DNA of 64,000 bases from Methylophaga pinxianii (GCF_020447225.1 NZ_JAJAEO010000183.1:21257-85256); one strand, 5' to 3'. Counted from the first letter of the stretch, positions 1-9,270 are shown. Notes: generated from the letters alone by a model not told the origin. Made by a program: numbers and translations.

Positions 1-46
1 TAAGTTGTGTTGACCTAAGGAAGCAGCATTTCATCGGAGAAGCATT

Positions 47-1975
47 ATGGCTACAGAAGCCGGAATTATTTCAGCCTTAATTGGCACTGCAACTGCAACA
101 GCAGTCGATGGGACTGTGAGAAATTTACAGGTCGGTGACAAAGTTTTTCCCAACGAGATCATCACTACAGGTCTTGCTGGCGCGATCGAAATAGAATTTC
201 CTGATGGCAGTGTGATGGATTTGGGAAGAAATTCTCAGGCCGTATTAGACAGTGAGACATTCGATTTTGATGTTGCTGCGGCTGAGACGCCTGCCCCTGC
301 CACAGATGTTGCCGATGATATCGATGCCATTCAACAAGCATTACTGGCTGGCGAAGATCCAACTCAAATCGCTGATCCAACTGCAGCTGGACCGGGTGCA
401 CAGCCAACCAGTGAAGGCGGAAGCGAAGCAGTTTTTGTGGATTATCTCGCTCCCCGAGTCACACCAGATGCGGGTTTTGAAACGACTGGCCCTGGCGTTG
501 ATTTTCTAGATCCACCACCGTTTGAGTTTTTGGTTGATGAGTCGGATGATTTGGATCCAGTAGATCCAGTAGATCCAGTAGATCCAGTAGATCCAACGAA
601 TGCTCCTACCTTATTAATGAGTGTCGGTAATGAGCAATCAATAGTCGGTGAAACAAACCTAATAAGGAATGGTAGTTTCGAAAATATTGGTGGACCTGAG
701 GCTACACTTGAATCGAACCCAACAACTGGTAAAGATAACGCCACTACACAATTCTTAAAAATGGGAGAAAGTGCTCCAGACAGCCTATCTGGCACAAAAT
801 TCCTTCAAATGACTTCAATGGAAGGCTGGACGTTATCCGATGGTTCTGTAGCAATGGAACCACATGCTAAAGGTCATGCTGGTGTAGGTACCTCAGATGG
901 CGAACATTATATGGATTTGGGCGCCAGTCCAGGCGAGATATCTATTCAACAACAAGTAACCGGTTTGGCAGATGGTGCAAGTTATCAATTAAGCATTGAT
1001 TATTTAGACAAAGCGGCTAAACAAGAAGGTGGACTTGCAGGTCAAAGATCTGGTGTATTACAGATCATGTGGAATGGAGAAATAATTGCCACGATAGACG
1101 GCAATAACCGTACAGAATGGTTAACCACTACTCACGTATTAGTAGCAGGCTCTGGTGATGGAAGTAATACGCTTGTTTTAACTGAAGTAGGCGAAAATGC
1201 TGATAATTGGGGCATGGCTGTTGATAATATTCAGTTAGCACCAATTACATATCAATATGATTTATCCATTGCTGCTGGAATGCTGGAATCTAGTGCAAGT
1301 GACCAACTTGGGCCAGTGAGTTTATCGGCGAGCTCTTTACCAGAAGGTGTTTCAATAGTTGGGTTGATGCCTGACGACGATGGTTTTTATCAGTTTGATG
1401 CTTCTGATGAAGTAGTATTAACACTGCTTTCAGACAAACAACTTACTGCCGATCAAATCAATGAAATCAGTGGTTCAGTAACCTTGACTATGGATGATTC
1501 ATCATCAAGTGTAACTGAAACAGCTTATGCGGAAATTACCGGCGCATCCACAGATGATGTATTAATAGGATCTGATGCAAATGAAATGATCATTGGTAAT
1601 AATGGCGATGACATTCTTACAGGTGGTGCTGGTAAAGATATTTTTGTTTGGAATACTGGTGATGAAGGTGGCATTGGTACTCCTGCTATTGACATCGTGA
1701 ATGACTTTAATATCGCTGATGGTGATGTTCTGGATTTCTCGGATATTCTTGTTGGTGAAGATTCGGGCAATTTAACGGACTTTATTTCGATAACTGAAGA
1801 TGGTTCGGATATCGTGATTGAGCTTAAACCCGATGCAAGTGATGTGACACAAAAAGTAACGCTTCAAGGAACGTCATTAGCAGATTTGGGGCTGGGAGGA
1901 TTTGATACCTCAACTCAGCAGGCGGAAATCATTAATAAGCTGGTGCAAGATGGCCATGTGAATGTAGATAGTTAA
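47..1975 (+). CDS. Small LapA-like RTX adhesin with retention module (type I secreted)
   Basis: Likely a surface adhesin exported by a type I (LapBCE-like) secretion system and held in the outer membrane until cleaved by a LapG-type protease. Residues 1 to about 75 resemble the LapA retention module. T112-A113-A114-G115 matches the di-alanine LapG cleavage site. Four Asp-Pro-Val repeats (about 170-181) form a linker. About 200-405 looks like a carbohydrate-binding or DUF642-like jelly-roll (NGSFE, GW, YMDLG and DNIQL motifs). Residues about 505-530 hold two RTX-type GNNGDD / GGAGKD repeats, followed by an acidic C-terminal type I secretion target region. At 642 residues it is far smaller than LapA, which has thousands. 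ATG 47 follows GGAGAAG. No lapD, lapG or transporter gene is in the window. The class is fairly sure; the ligand is unknown. Confidence 0.75.
   Translation: MATEAGIISALIGTATATAVDGTVRNLQVGDKVFPNEIITTGLAGAIEIEFPDGSVMDLGRNSQAVLDSETFDFDVAAAETPAPATDVADDIDAIQQALLAGEDPTQIADPTAAGPGAQPTSEGGSEAVFVDYLAPRVTPDAGFETTGPGVDFLDPPPFEFLVDESDDLDPVDPVDPVDPVDPTNAPTLLMSVGNEQSIVGETNLIRNGSFENIGGPEATLESNPTTGKDNATTQFLKMGESAPDSLSGTKFLQMTSMEGWTLSDGSVAMEPHAKGHAGVGTSDGEHYMDLGASPGEISIQQQVTGLADGASYQLSIDYLDKAAKQEGGLAGQRSGVLQIMWNGEIIATIDGNNRTEWLTTTHVLVAGSGDGSNTLVLTEVGENADNWGMAVDNIQLAPITYQYDLSIAAGMLESSASDQLGPVSLSASSLPEGVSIVGLMPDDDGFYQFDASDEVVLTLLSDKQLTADQINEISGSVTLTMDDSSSSVTETAYAEITGASTDDVLIGSDANEMIIGNNGDDILTGGAGKDIFVWNTGDEGGIGTPAIDIVNDFNIADGDVLDFSDILVGEDSGNLTDFISITEDGSDIVIELKPDASDVTQKVTLQGTSLADLGLGGFDTSTQQAEIINKLVQDGHVNVDS
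554..595 (+). repeat. In-frame 9-bp tandem repeat (Asp-Pro-Val linker)
   Basis: Four perfect copies of GATCCAGTA (554-589) plus a partial fifth copy. They encode (DPV)4-DP in the adhesin, just before the putative ligand-binding module. Because the unit is a multiple of three, copy-number change would alter linker length without a frameshift. Confidence 0.9.
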
Positions 1976-1998
1976 AACATAACCGTAAATATACAAAA

Positions 1999-2030
1999 CA
2001 ATAAACCCGCTTACAGCGGGTTTATTGTTT
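1999..2030. terminator. Bidirectional rho-independent terminator
   Basis: Perfect hairpin: CAATAAACCCGC, loop TTACA, GCGGGTTTATTG, followed by TTT on the plus strand and by a T-rich run on the minus strand. It lies between the convergent adhesin gene and pilE and can end both transcripts. Confidence 0.85.
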
Positions 2031-2045
2031 TTATTAGCAAAATTA

Positions 2046-2447
2046 TTACCAACAATTTGCTCCATCTGCATTTCTTTGTCCCACTTCGTTGATACTCATC
2101 GTGCCACAAAGGTCACCGGTTTGAGCCCCTTTTGGGATGGCTCTTAATGTGTAAGAGCTTGCTCCTACATTTTGTAAGTCAAGGTCATAGAACTTGCTAT
2201 TTCCTAGTTTTGGTGATTCATTAAAGGGTAATGTTTCAGTAGTGGTGCCCGCATAGGTAAATCTTTCAGTATAATAACGCTCCATATAGCTTGAAAGCTC
2301 AAGTAAATCAGCCTGAGCATTTGCTCTTCGTGTTTCTCTAATCTGCTCTTGGTAGGATGGATAGGCAATTGCTGCGATGATTGCAATAATGGCAACGGTA
2401 ATCATCAACTCAACCAAAGTAAATCCACCGTGAAGCTTATTATTCAT
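2046..2447 (-). CDS. pilE: Type IV pilus minor pilin PilE
   Basis: A 133-residue minor pilin, part of the tip/initiation complex of type IV pili. It has a short leader, then the type III (prepilin peptidase PilD) motif GFTLVELMITVAII, with Glu at +5 of the mature protein and a hydrophobic N-terminal helix. The next segment, AYPSYQEQIRETRRANAQ, is typical of PilE. Two Cys near the C-terminus (DLCGTM and the terminal NCW) can form the usual disulfide loop. It is the last gene of the minus-strand minor-pilin operon, as in Pseudomonas fimU-pilVWXY1Y2E, and reads into the terminator at 1999-2030. Confidence 0.9.
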   Translation of the reverse strand: MNNKLHGGFTLVELMITVAIIAIIAAIAYPSYQEQIRETRRANAQADLLELSSYMERYYTERFTYAGTTTETLPFNESPKLGNSKFYDLDLQNVGASSYTLRAIPKGAQTGDLCGTMSINEVGQRNADGANCW

Positions 2448-2449
2448 CG

Positions 2450-2767
2450 TTATTCCTCAACATCCTGTTCATCATTTCTGATAAGCCAGATATTCGATAT
2501 TGTGTTTAATGCATCATCTGTTTCAGAAGTCATCTCATAACCAACAGATGAACCTTCTAGAATAACTTTTTCTTTTAATACTCCATTTTCATAATGATGA
2601 ATTATTGTTTCACTGTTTACTAAAAAAGGCTGTCCATCAATTTCAATAGTAGAGGTATCATTGTATGGCGCGGTTACAGTGCCCCTATGCTGAAAAGGAG
2701 CAATAGCATAAACATAGCTACTGAGTAATATTAGAAAAATTAGTGATAAAAATTTCATAAATTTCAC
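2450..2767 (-). CDS. Small exported protein at the PilY2 position
   Basis: A 105-residue protein with an N-terminal signal peptide (hydrophobic residues 6-20, cleavage probably after VYA near 21), then a small predominantly beta-type domain. It is packed between pilY1 (2-nt gap) and pilE (2-nt gap). Pseudomonas has the small gene pilY2 in exactly this slot, and length and export signal agree. I see no strong sequence motif, so the PilY2 link rests mainly on position and size. It probably acts in the periplasm in pilus assembly or in handling PilY1. Confidence 0.6.
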   Translation of the reverse strand: MKFMKFLSLIFLILLSSYVYAIAPFQHRGTVTAPYNDTSTIEIDGQPFLVNSETIIHHYENGVLKEKVILEGSSVGYEMTSETDDALNTISNIWLIRNDEQDVEE

Positions 2768-2769
2768 CT

Positions 2770-5700
2770 TTATCTAAAGATAAACTCCAATTGACGCCAT
2801 GATTGTCTACCTTCAAAACCAGGCCCAGGATTTTCAACGGTCACTTCAATATTTCCTGATGAGCCACTGGTATATTTAAATTCTCGTTGACCACCAGTAT
2901 CCGTCGCTATACTGGGAGTAGGAATAATCCCCACTCCAGATTGTTTTCCGCTTGTAGGAACATTCACATCATTAGTAGGGTCATCGTCATCACAGTTGGC
3001 CACACAAACGTAGTCATCAACTGAGAATACGCCTTCCCCTGTAATATCAAAGGGTGAATAGGATAAACGAGCTCCAGTTGCGAAATTAAGTTCCATAAGC
3101 CAACCAGAACCACCGAAGTCGCATGGATCATCTGAAGGAAGTAATGTTGTGAAAATAATACGTCCATTCCGAATTATCGCATTGCTTACCTGCCGTTCTC
3201 CAAGATTTTCTGTTGCATTTGGACTAATAAGATCGATATACCAACCCAAGTCATTAGTCCAGTTAATACTATTATCTGAAGTCACCCGATAACTGGTGCC
3301 ATCCACAGTTACTTCGTCAGTGACACTTTGTTGGAGCAAATCGCTTCTGCTAAAGGCTGTTAATGATGATTGATTCTTATCCCAAACACCATAGAAGGAT
3401 TGTGTGACTTGACCACTAATACTATTGTCATTTACTTCTAGATATTTACCGGTACCAAATAACACTAAAAATCCGTTTGAAGTAGGATGCCTGACAACTT
3501 GCGGGCGAGTTGTTATAGGCTGGATATTACTACTATCACAAGTCGCTCCAAAACAGGCTTTATAGAGGGGTTGAGGATTACCACCACTGCTATAAGCGAC
3601 AGCCCAATTGTTAGTGTTTGTACTGGAAAGATCAAATTTCCACATATTGCCAAATAAATCACCGGCATATACAAAATCAACAATGAAGTCCCCATCACTG
3701 TCGATTGCCGCAGGTGATGCGAGGCCGTTCGGATTTTCAACTGTTCCAACTACTGTATCAATTTTTTTGATTAAAGAACCATCCGAAAGATCAACAATGT
3801 ATAAGAATGCTCTCCCTGTTGTACTGTCGTTTGTATCATCCCCATCTAGGTTATTATCGACGATATTGTTATAGCCACCACTAAATATGGCTGCCCAAAC
3901 CCCATTTTGCAGTCTAACAATGCTGGGTTGACCGTAGGTAAAACCTAAATCAGCATCATCTTCATCTGTAAACTCCCATAAAACTTTACTAGCAGCAGTA
4001 CTTTCTGTAGTAAACGCACCTGGATCGGTCACATCCAAAGCGAAAACACCTTGTCCTCCGCCACCAAGCCCAGAAACAAGCACAGTTTTCCATTCACCAT
4101 TGATAAATGCATCAACCACTGTAGGGCTGCCATCAACATAATTTTTATGGGTGTAATTGGGATTAGCCAAGTCAGGTAATTTACTGAATAAAATGTTCGG
4201 AATATATGCAAATAATTCTTGCCCATTATCGGCATTAAAGGCATGCAACATCCCGTCATTGGCTCCCACATAAACAACTGGTTGGCGATCCGTATTTGTT
4301 GTTCTGAAGGTTGAATAAGGACTTGCATTCTCCGGAGCATCAGTTCCCCAATTATCAGCATACCGTTGAACTGGTGCCGCAACATAAGCAGGAGCAGAGT
4401 TAATAATGTCGCCAAGCAAGTAATTACGATTTCTTAAATCACCACCATTACTTAGCTCATTACTTTTATTACCACGAAGATAACTCAAGATAGTTTCTGA
4501 TATAAGTAATGCTTGTTGTTCGGCAGAAATATTAGCCCAACGGAATGGTTGTCCTTCATTCCCATCAAATGTCACAATTTTCCGATCATTTGCAGCTGGT
4601 ATGAGATTTCTGGCATCCCATACGGGTGGAGTAGAAAGTTCTCCGAAATTATCATTTTCAGTATCGTTGATGATGGGGAATCCAAGCAGTTGTCCAGTCC
4701 AGTCCCCACTGTTAAATCGTGCCTGATACACAAGGCTTTCGCTAGAAATTGCCCCAGAATTTAATGCAACTGACGATGCTGAAGAGGTACGATCAGCGAT
4801 ATTAGACAAAATACGACTTAATTGTTCAGAAAATGTATCTGGATCGGAGGCACTAAAGAACCCCCCACGGCTATTAACCGCAGCATGTAAAAGATCATCT
4901 AATTTTGCTTCAGTACTACTAGTGGGCTCGGGCCAGGCAATTTCACTGCTGGTACTGATTGCATTAAAAGCTGTATCTGGGTCGATAGATCCAGATACGC
5001 CCAAGCCAACTCCAAATGTGACCATGTTCTGCCAAAATGATGGATCTAAGTTGGATGTCGGTACTTTATTATCTAAGTCAGTTCTTAAGTCGCGCTTCCA
5101 AAAATGCATAGCGACGTCAGCAAGAGTATTAGAGAAAGAATCATTGAATGGGGATACAGGGGAATATTGATAATCTTCATAATTTAGACCTGAAATTACC
5201 AAGCCGGCAGTATTATCTGTGTTACCAACTGTGTCAGATAAGGTTCCACTCCAGTAACCATCTGTCATCATAATTGCATAACTAGCCCTACATTGGAGAT
5301 GAGATGTATTATCATTTTCCCCTGGTGTATTGCCCCATGGTCCACGGTTATCTGAACTACTAAAATAATTGCCCACATCGTAAAGAGCTTGTCTTAAAGG
5401 CGTTCCTGAATTCGGAATTGTTCTTTCATAAAGGTTGGTAAAAAAGCCAGCCCGGTCAATACCAGAAAACGGACGTACGCCAGTGACTACACTGCCACTA
5501 CTTACTCCATCAATATTTATACTGCTATTATTAATGGTTGCATATCCAATACGCATTCCGGGACTTTGCTTAGCAAAAGCTCTTCCAATTCCAGCTCTGG
5601 CGGTTAATACTCTTGAGCGATAGTAGGTATACCAATTTGCAAAGTTTTGTATTTCTTGAGCATAAGTGCAAATTCCATCATTACATTCATTACGGTTTAT

Positions 5701-6402
5701 GCGACCATGACCTGAGTATTCGTCTATGGTTGGTCTTATTTCAAATGGACCATCAAAGTTTGCTATAGCCCAACGATTACTAGTTTTATCTCCTGTAAAC
5801 CAATAATACGTGGCAGGCCAAAATGTATTAGTTGAAAGGGTTTGATTTGAGCATTGACCTGAACTGGGACCCGTGCATTCACGCCAACTATCAAATTCGG
5901 AAGAGCCTGTACCAGTATCTGTTCGATTATTAGGTATAGTAAGATTTCTTGAACCTCGGGTAGTCCTAACCGGGTTATGATAAGCAGAACTTGGGTTTGC
6001 CGGTGGGAAAAGGCTTCCGTCCGCCTTAACCCATGGGGTATACGTGACGGATGGGTTGTAATAAAGAGAGTTTATCTGTGGAGAACGAGCTCTTCTTCCA
6101 TGTACGCTAGAAGAAAGAATGGTTGCAATGTTACTATTATAATCGTTGGAGCCATAAACCTGAGCAGCACGAGGATAAACAAATTTTGTGTTAACGTTTA
6201 ATGACGCAAAGCGAAATTCTTCATCTGGCATAACCTCATAATGCATTGATCCGGAATCATCGAGAATAAACATTATGTTGGGTTCAGCATTTCCACCTAG
6301 ATATAATGGAGCATTACTCAAATTTAAGGGAGCCGAAAATACTATCGAGGGACTCAAGCTGGAAAGTAAAAGGAGGTACCATAAGTAAGCTAATTTGTTC
6401 AT
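2770..6402 (-). CDS. pilY1: Type IV pilus tip protein PilY1
   Basis: A 1210-residue tip adhesin and assembly factor that promotes pilus extension and surface sensing. It has a signal peptide (residues 1-23). Near residues 43-52 it has a von Willebrand A-like metal site, ILDDSGSM (DxSxS). A VWA-like region follows to about 560. The C-terminal half is the PilY1 beta-propeller, with the conserved calcium-loop region IDSDGD near residue 895, followed by YAGDLFGN. In Pseudomonas this loop binds calcium and controls extension versus retraction. Length is normal for the family (about 1000-1200). It lies 2 nt after pilX, inside the minor-pilin operon. Confidence 0.92.
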   Translation of the reverse strand: MNKLAYLWYLLLLSSLSPSIVFSAPLNLSNAPLYLGGNAEPNIMFILDDSGSMHYEVMPDEEFRFASLNVNTKFVYPRAAQVYGSNDYNSNIATILSSSVHGRRARSPQINSLYYNPSVTYTPWVKADGSLFPPANPSSAYHNPVRTTRGSRNLTIPNNRTDTGTGSSEFDSWRECTGPSSGQCSNQTLSTNTFWPATYYWFTGDKTSNRWAIANFDGPFEIRPTIDEYSGHGRINRNECNDGICTYAQEIQNFANWYTYYRSRVLTARAGIGRAFAKQSPGMRIGYATINNSSINIDGVSSGSVVTGVRPFSGIDRAGFFTNLYERTIPNSGTPLRQALYDVGNYFSSSDNRGPWGNTPGENDNTSHLQCRASYAIMMTDGYWSGTLSDTVGNTDNTAGLVISGLNYEDYQYSPVSPFNDSFSNTLADVAMHFWKRDLRTDLDNKVPTSNLDPSFWQNMVTFGVGLGVSGSIDPDTAFNAISTSSEIAWPEPTSSTEAKLDDLLHAAVNSRGGFFSASDPDTFSEQLSRILSNIADRTSSASSVALNSGAISSESLVYQARFNSGDWTGQLLGFPIINDTENDNFGELSTPPVWDARNLIPAANDRKIVTFDGNEGQPFRWANISAEQQALLISETILSYLRGNKSNELSNGGDLRNRNYLLGDIINSAPAYVAAPVQRYADNWGTDAPENASPYSTFRTTNTDRQPVVYVGANDGMLHAFNADNGQELFAYIPNILFSKLPDLANPNYTHKNYVDGSPTVVDAFINGEWKTVLVSGLGGGGQGVFALDVTDPGAFTTESTAASKVLWEFTDEDDADLGFTYGQPSIVRLQNGVWAAIFSGGYNNIVDNNLDGDDTNDSTTGRAFLYIVDLSDGSLIKKIDTVVGTVENPNGLASPAAIDSDGDFIVDFVYAGDLFGNMWKFDLSSTNTNNWAVAYSSGGNPQPLYKACFGATCDSSNIQPITTRPQVVRHPTSNGFLVLFGTGKYLEVNDNSISGQVTQSFYGVWDKNQSSLTAFSRSDLLQQSVTDEVTVDGTSYRVTSDNSINWTNDLGWYIDLISPNATENLGERQVSNAIIRNGRIIFTTLLPSDDPCDFGGSGWLMELNFATGARLSYSPFDITGEGVFSVDDYVCVANCDDDDPTNDVNVPTSGKQSGVGIIPTPSIATDTGGQREFKYTSGSSGNIEVTVENPGPGFEGRQSWRQLEFIFR

Positions 6403-6404
6403 GA

Positions 6405-6971
6405 TTAAAATCTCTTAGCCATTGTGCTTTGAAGCAGGATTCGTGAATTAGCACTTCCTCCTGTACCACGTGCAGTAATTCGGTAAAACACTTTACCTGT
6501 AGATGGACCACCACCTGTACCTACCAGTAAGTCATCATTTACAAATTGTTGATATTCAATAATGTATCGTGGATTAACAATGTTGGTCGTACCAGCAGTG
6601 GTTTCAAAAGTAATAGCATCTGCTACCTGAATTGCATTACTAGCCCACCAGGTTCCATTTCGTTCTTGCCACCAATTTTTAGCATTGGTAGCGTCAGGGT
6701 CCATAGCATCTCCAACCCAAACTACATTCGAACCATCTGTGGTCGCTTCTGGCTCTACTGATAAACTTGCAATCCAGGCTTCTCCTGTACGTAAAGCGGT
6801 TTCAGCGGCTTGAAAGGCAATTTCAAGATCCAATGTATTCCCCGCCATTTTTTCTTCCAAGCTACTTGTTCGTATTGCCGCCAACCCGAGTATCATCATT
6901 AATAGTAAGATCACCAGACTGACAATCAAAGCCGCACCATGTTGTTTATTTCTGTGGCTGATGTTTTGCAT
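6405..6971 (-). CDS. pilX: Type IV pilus minor pilin PilX
   Basis: A 188-residue PilX-family pilin. The N-terminal region has the PilX_N pattern, GAALIVSLVILLLMMILGLA, followed by the near-invariant SSLEEKMAGN (residues about 36-45). Such proteins lack the usual Phe-Thr-Leu start of the mature pilin but are processed by PilD. The start codon overlaps the pilW stop (TAATG), which points to translational coupling. It is part of the PilVWX-PilY1 priming complex at the pilus tip. Confidence 0.88.
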   Translation of the reverse strand: MQNISHRNKQHGAALIVSLVILLLMMILGLAAIRTSSLEEKMAGNTLDLEIAFQAAETALRTGEAWIASLSVEPEATTDGSNVVWVGDAMDPDATNAKNWWQERNGTWWASNAIQVADAITFETTAGTTNIVNPRYIIEYQQFVNDDLLVGTGGGPSTGKVFYRITARGTGGSANSRILLQSTMAKRF

Positions 6972-7990
6972 TAAGAAACCCTATTGCGAAGCGTAAAGGT
7001 TTTGGTATAAACAGAGCGAAGTCGACGATCGTTAGCTGTAACATTAGTATCATTAAATCGATAAGTTTGGGGCCCATCAGCAGTTAGGTTATCTTCAATG
7101 CTTCTTAGTAATAAACTAATTTTTACGCTCAGCACATCATTCCAATTACCCACAGCATCAGCAGGCTCGTAAGTAGTTACAACCCCATCACCAGTGGTAT
7201 CGATCCCATATAAGATTTGCATATCTTCAATGCCTTCTACCAATTCCACAGTAGCGGTGCTCACAGCATTTCTTTGATATAAGGCAGGCATATTTCTTAT
7301 ATTATTTGAACTGATGAAATAACTGAGGGTAACAACAGGCACGACCCATCCACCTGTATAGTTTTTCCCTAACGCTTGAGTGATATTTCCGGGTGATCCA
7401 GTCCCAGTATTATGAGCAATTGAACCTGAGGTATCAGGATTATTTGATGTAACTTGAAACACGGCTGAGGTTAAACAATCCGTTGCCATAATAATATCGC
7501 CATTAGCAAGTCCATTCCCTGGATTAACTTGTATATTGGCTGAGCCGGGTGGTGTTCCTCCGGGATGAGCAGTAATTTTTATGCTTGAACCGGTTGTTTT
7601 TCTAACAGTTAATATATCGGTTCCAGAGTCAGATGAAATGTCATCATCTTTGGTGGGGGTCCATGCACTATCACCAGTAGCATCGTTACCTTCAACTGCT
7701 GTAGCAAAATCCCATATAAAAAGATTACTGTTGTTCAGTACATTATTGGTTTCGGCTCCGGCCCTACGTGAGGCACAACCATAATACCCGGCATCTCGAA
7801 TATTCTGTCCCAGTATTGCCATGGCATAACGACCATTTTCCTGCATTCGTGCTTTGGCATCCTGAACACGGTAAACCTGACGGTTATTAACAAATAGTTC
7901 AATGACGCCAGCAACTAATATCAAACCCAATACAACAGCAACCATTAGTTCAACTAACGACAACCCTTGTTGTTTTTTATGGAAATACAT
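6971..7990 (-). CDS. pilW: Type IV pilus minor pilin PilW
   Basis: A 339-residue PilW-family protein. The prepilin motif GLSLVELMVAVVLGL (residues 9-23) is followed by the family signature FVNNRQVYRVQDAKARMQENGRYA and then DAGYYGC. The C-terminal part carries VEGIEDMQILYGID and a VYTKTFTLRNR ending, both common in PilW. It overlaps pilX and pilV by one base each (TAATG junctions). It functions with PilV, PilX, FimU and PilE in initiating pilus assembly. Confidence 0.9.
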   Translation of the reverse strand: MYFHKKQQGLSLVELMVAVVLGLILVAGVIELFVNNRQVYRVQDAKARMQENGRYAMAILGQNIRDAGYYGCASRRAGAETNNVLNNSNLFIWDFATAVEGNDATGDSAWTPTKDDDISSDSGTDILTVRKTTGSSIKITAHPGGTPPGSANIQVNPGNGLANGDIIMATDCLTSAVFQVTSNNPDTSGSIAHNTGTGSPGNITQALGKNYTGGWVVPVVTLSYFISSNNIRNMPALYQRNAVSTATVELVEGIEDMQILYGIDTTGDGVVTTYEPADAVGNWNDVLSVKISLLLRSIEDNLTADGPQTYRFNDTNVTANDRRLRSVYTKTFTLRNRVS

Positions 7991-8448
7991 TAGATTGCCC
8001 CGCTAATCGTAAATGTCGAGGTACTTCGGCTGTCATAATCATCACCGTCATTTTGGGTATCGATCCAACTGATGGTGACGTCACATATAAATTCAGTATT
8101 GATAGTGAATGCACCGCAGGTAATTTCACCATCTCCATTAGGAAGAAAAGTAGCAATATTATTGTGCCAATCTACAATATCTGCATCCGCAATTGAGTTT
8201 GTTGTTTCCGGTGGATCGGATTCAAGACTTATAGCGTAATTACCATCATGAGCAGCATCGCGATTGGCCCGCATTCTGTCCAACATATCTGAGGCTAGGA
8301 GTGCGGCTTGTGTACGAAACTCTGCAGTTTGATTGTGTTTTAGTGAGGTGATTTGCAGATGTGCCATTCCCAGTAAACCAATTGCTAACACAAAAACGGC
8401 TATCATCACTTCAAGCAGGGTAAAACCTCGTTGTTGGCTTAAGGACAT
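7990..8448 (-). CDS. pilV: Type IV pilus minor pilin PilV
   Basis: A 152-residue protein with prepilin signal GFTLLEVMIAVFVLAIGLLG (residues 8-27). The region after it, with AALLASDMLDRMRANRDAA, is the hallmark of PilV. A GGAGG ribosome-binding site precedes the ATG. The start lies 10 nt inside the fimU reading frame, so the two genes are coupled. Confidence 0.9.
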   Translation of the reverse strand: MSLSQQRGFTLLEVMIAVFVLAIGLLGMAHLQITSLKHNQTAEFRTQAALLASDMLDRMRANRDAAHDGNYAISLESDPPETTNSIADADIVDWHNNIATFLPNGDGEITCGAFTINTEFICDVTISWIDTQNDGDDYDSRSTSTFTISGAI

Positions 8449-8996
8449 GTTACATCCTCCGGATTAATCCTTGCTCTACCGCCAGAATTGATAATTATTT
8501 CTCGACGATTGGTGTCGGGGATACATAAAGTAAATGTGCCCGTAACAATTCCTCCACCGGCAGCCGTGATTTCACCAGAAGGTAGAAAAGTTAATCCAAC
8601 CGCGTGGTTAGCCCCCGATCTGAGTGTAATATTATTACCCAATGCTTGCTGTTCCATTAACAAACAATCCTGCGCCTCCACACTACAATCTTTTTCATTC
8701 AAATCACCATCAAACACACCATCACCATCCCAATCGGTAAATATACGCCAGCCATCTTCCCATACACTGTTGATAGTGCTTAAACGATGCATACTGACTT
8801 GTACACCCCGATTAATGGATTCTGAACGGGCAGTTTGAAGTGATGCGAGAAAACTATTAGCTTGAGTAGCCGCACGATTTTCACGAATCATAGAATTAAA
8901 GCTCGGTGCAGCAATGGCAACTAGGATGATGACCACGACTAATGTGATCATTAATTCAATCAGGGTGAAACCAGAATTTGCCGCAAACTTTTTCAC
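8439..8996 (-). CDS. fimU: Type IV pilus minor pilin FimU/FimT (GspH family)
   Basis: A 185-residue GspH/FimT-family pseudopilin. The prepilin peptidase site GFTLIELMITLVVV (residues 9-22) is followed by the typical APSFNSMIRENR and the ARSESINRG helix end. The C-terminal domain has the GspH-like pattern FLPSGEITAAGG, with two late Cys. The start is GTG, 10 nt after GGAG. It is the first gene of the operon. A possible sigma-54-type promoter lies on the minus strand at 9051-9067, about 55 bases upstream. Confidence 0.85.
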   Translation of the reverse strand: MKKFAANSGFTLIELMITLVVVIILVAIAAPSFNSMIRENRAATQANSFLASLQTARSESINRGVQVSMHRLSTINSVWEDGWRIFTDWDGDGVFDGDLNEKDCSVEAQDCLLMEQQALGNNITLRSGANHAVGLTFLPSGEITAAGGGIVTGTFTLCIPDTNRREIIINSGGRARINPEDVTCP

Positions 8997-9050
8997 TTCT
9001 ATGACGCTCCGTGTTGGTATTTGGTTTTAACGCTAAAAGTATTGTGGGTC

Positions 9051-9067
9051 AAGCACTTATGGTGCCC
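9051..9067 (-). promoter_or_regulatory. Possible sigma-54 promoter of the minor-pilin operon
   Basis: Read on the minus strand, TGGGCACCATAAGTGCTT contains GG-N10-GC with GGCAC at -24 and TGC at -12. It lies about 55 bases before the fimU GTG. The -12 half (GTGC rather than TTGC) is weaker than in the flagellar promoters of this window, so this could be chance. Confidence 0.35.
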
Positions 9068-9190
9068 ATTAACTATCTATTTATTAAATACGTGAGCCAG
9101 TTGGCAAATGTATCGTCAATGGCAGAAATTTCTTCAATCTAACCTTGGGCTGCAGACGAATTATAACAGTTGTAACGGGGGGGTAAGGCG

Positions 9191-9210
9191 AGTGGCAAGA
9201 GCTTGCCGCT
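9191..9210. promoter_or_regulatory. Near-perfect 20-bp palindrome upstream of flgB promoter
   Basis: AGTGGCAAGAGCTTGCCGCT is an inverted repeat with GGCAAG / CTTGCC half sites, mismatched only at the third position from each end and at the AG centre. It lies about 60 bp upstream of the -24 element, a usual distance for an enhancer-binding-protein site (FlrA/FleQ or FlrC). The binding factor is not known from sequence. Confidence 0.45.
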
Positions 9211-9270
9211 TTAACGTTTTTGTATTGCCGCAACATAGTTAAGGTTTTGAATTTTAAAGAGATTAAATTG

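Noticed and set aside
442-795. Minus-strand open frame with Gly-Ser-Thr repeats inside the adhesin gene
   Set aside because: It is the antisense shadow of the DPV repeat and coding bias; no ribosome-binding site or family match.
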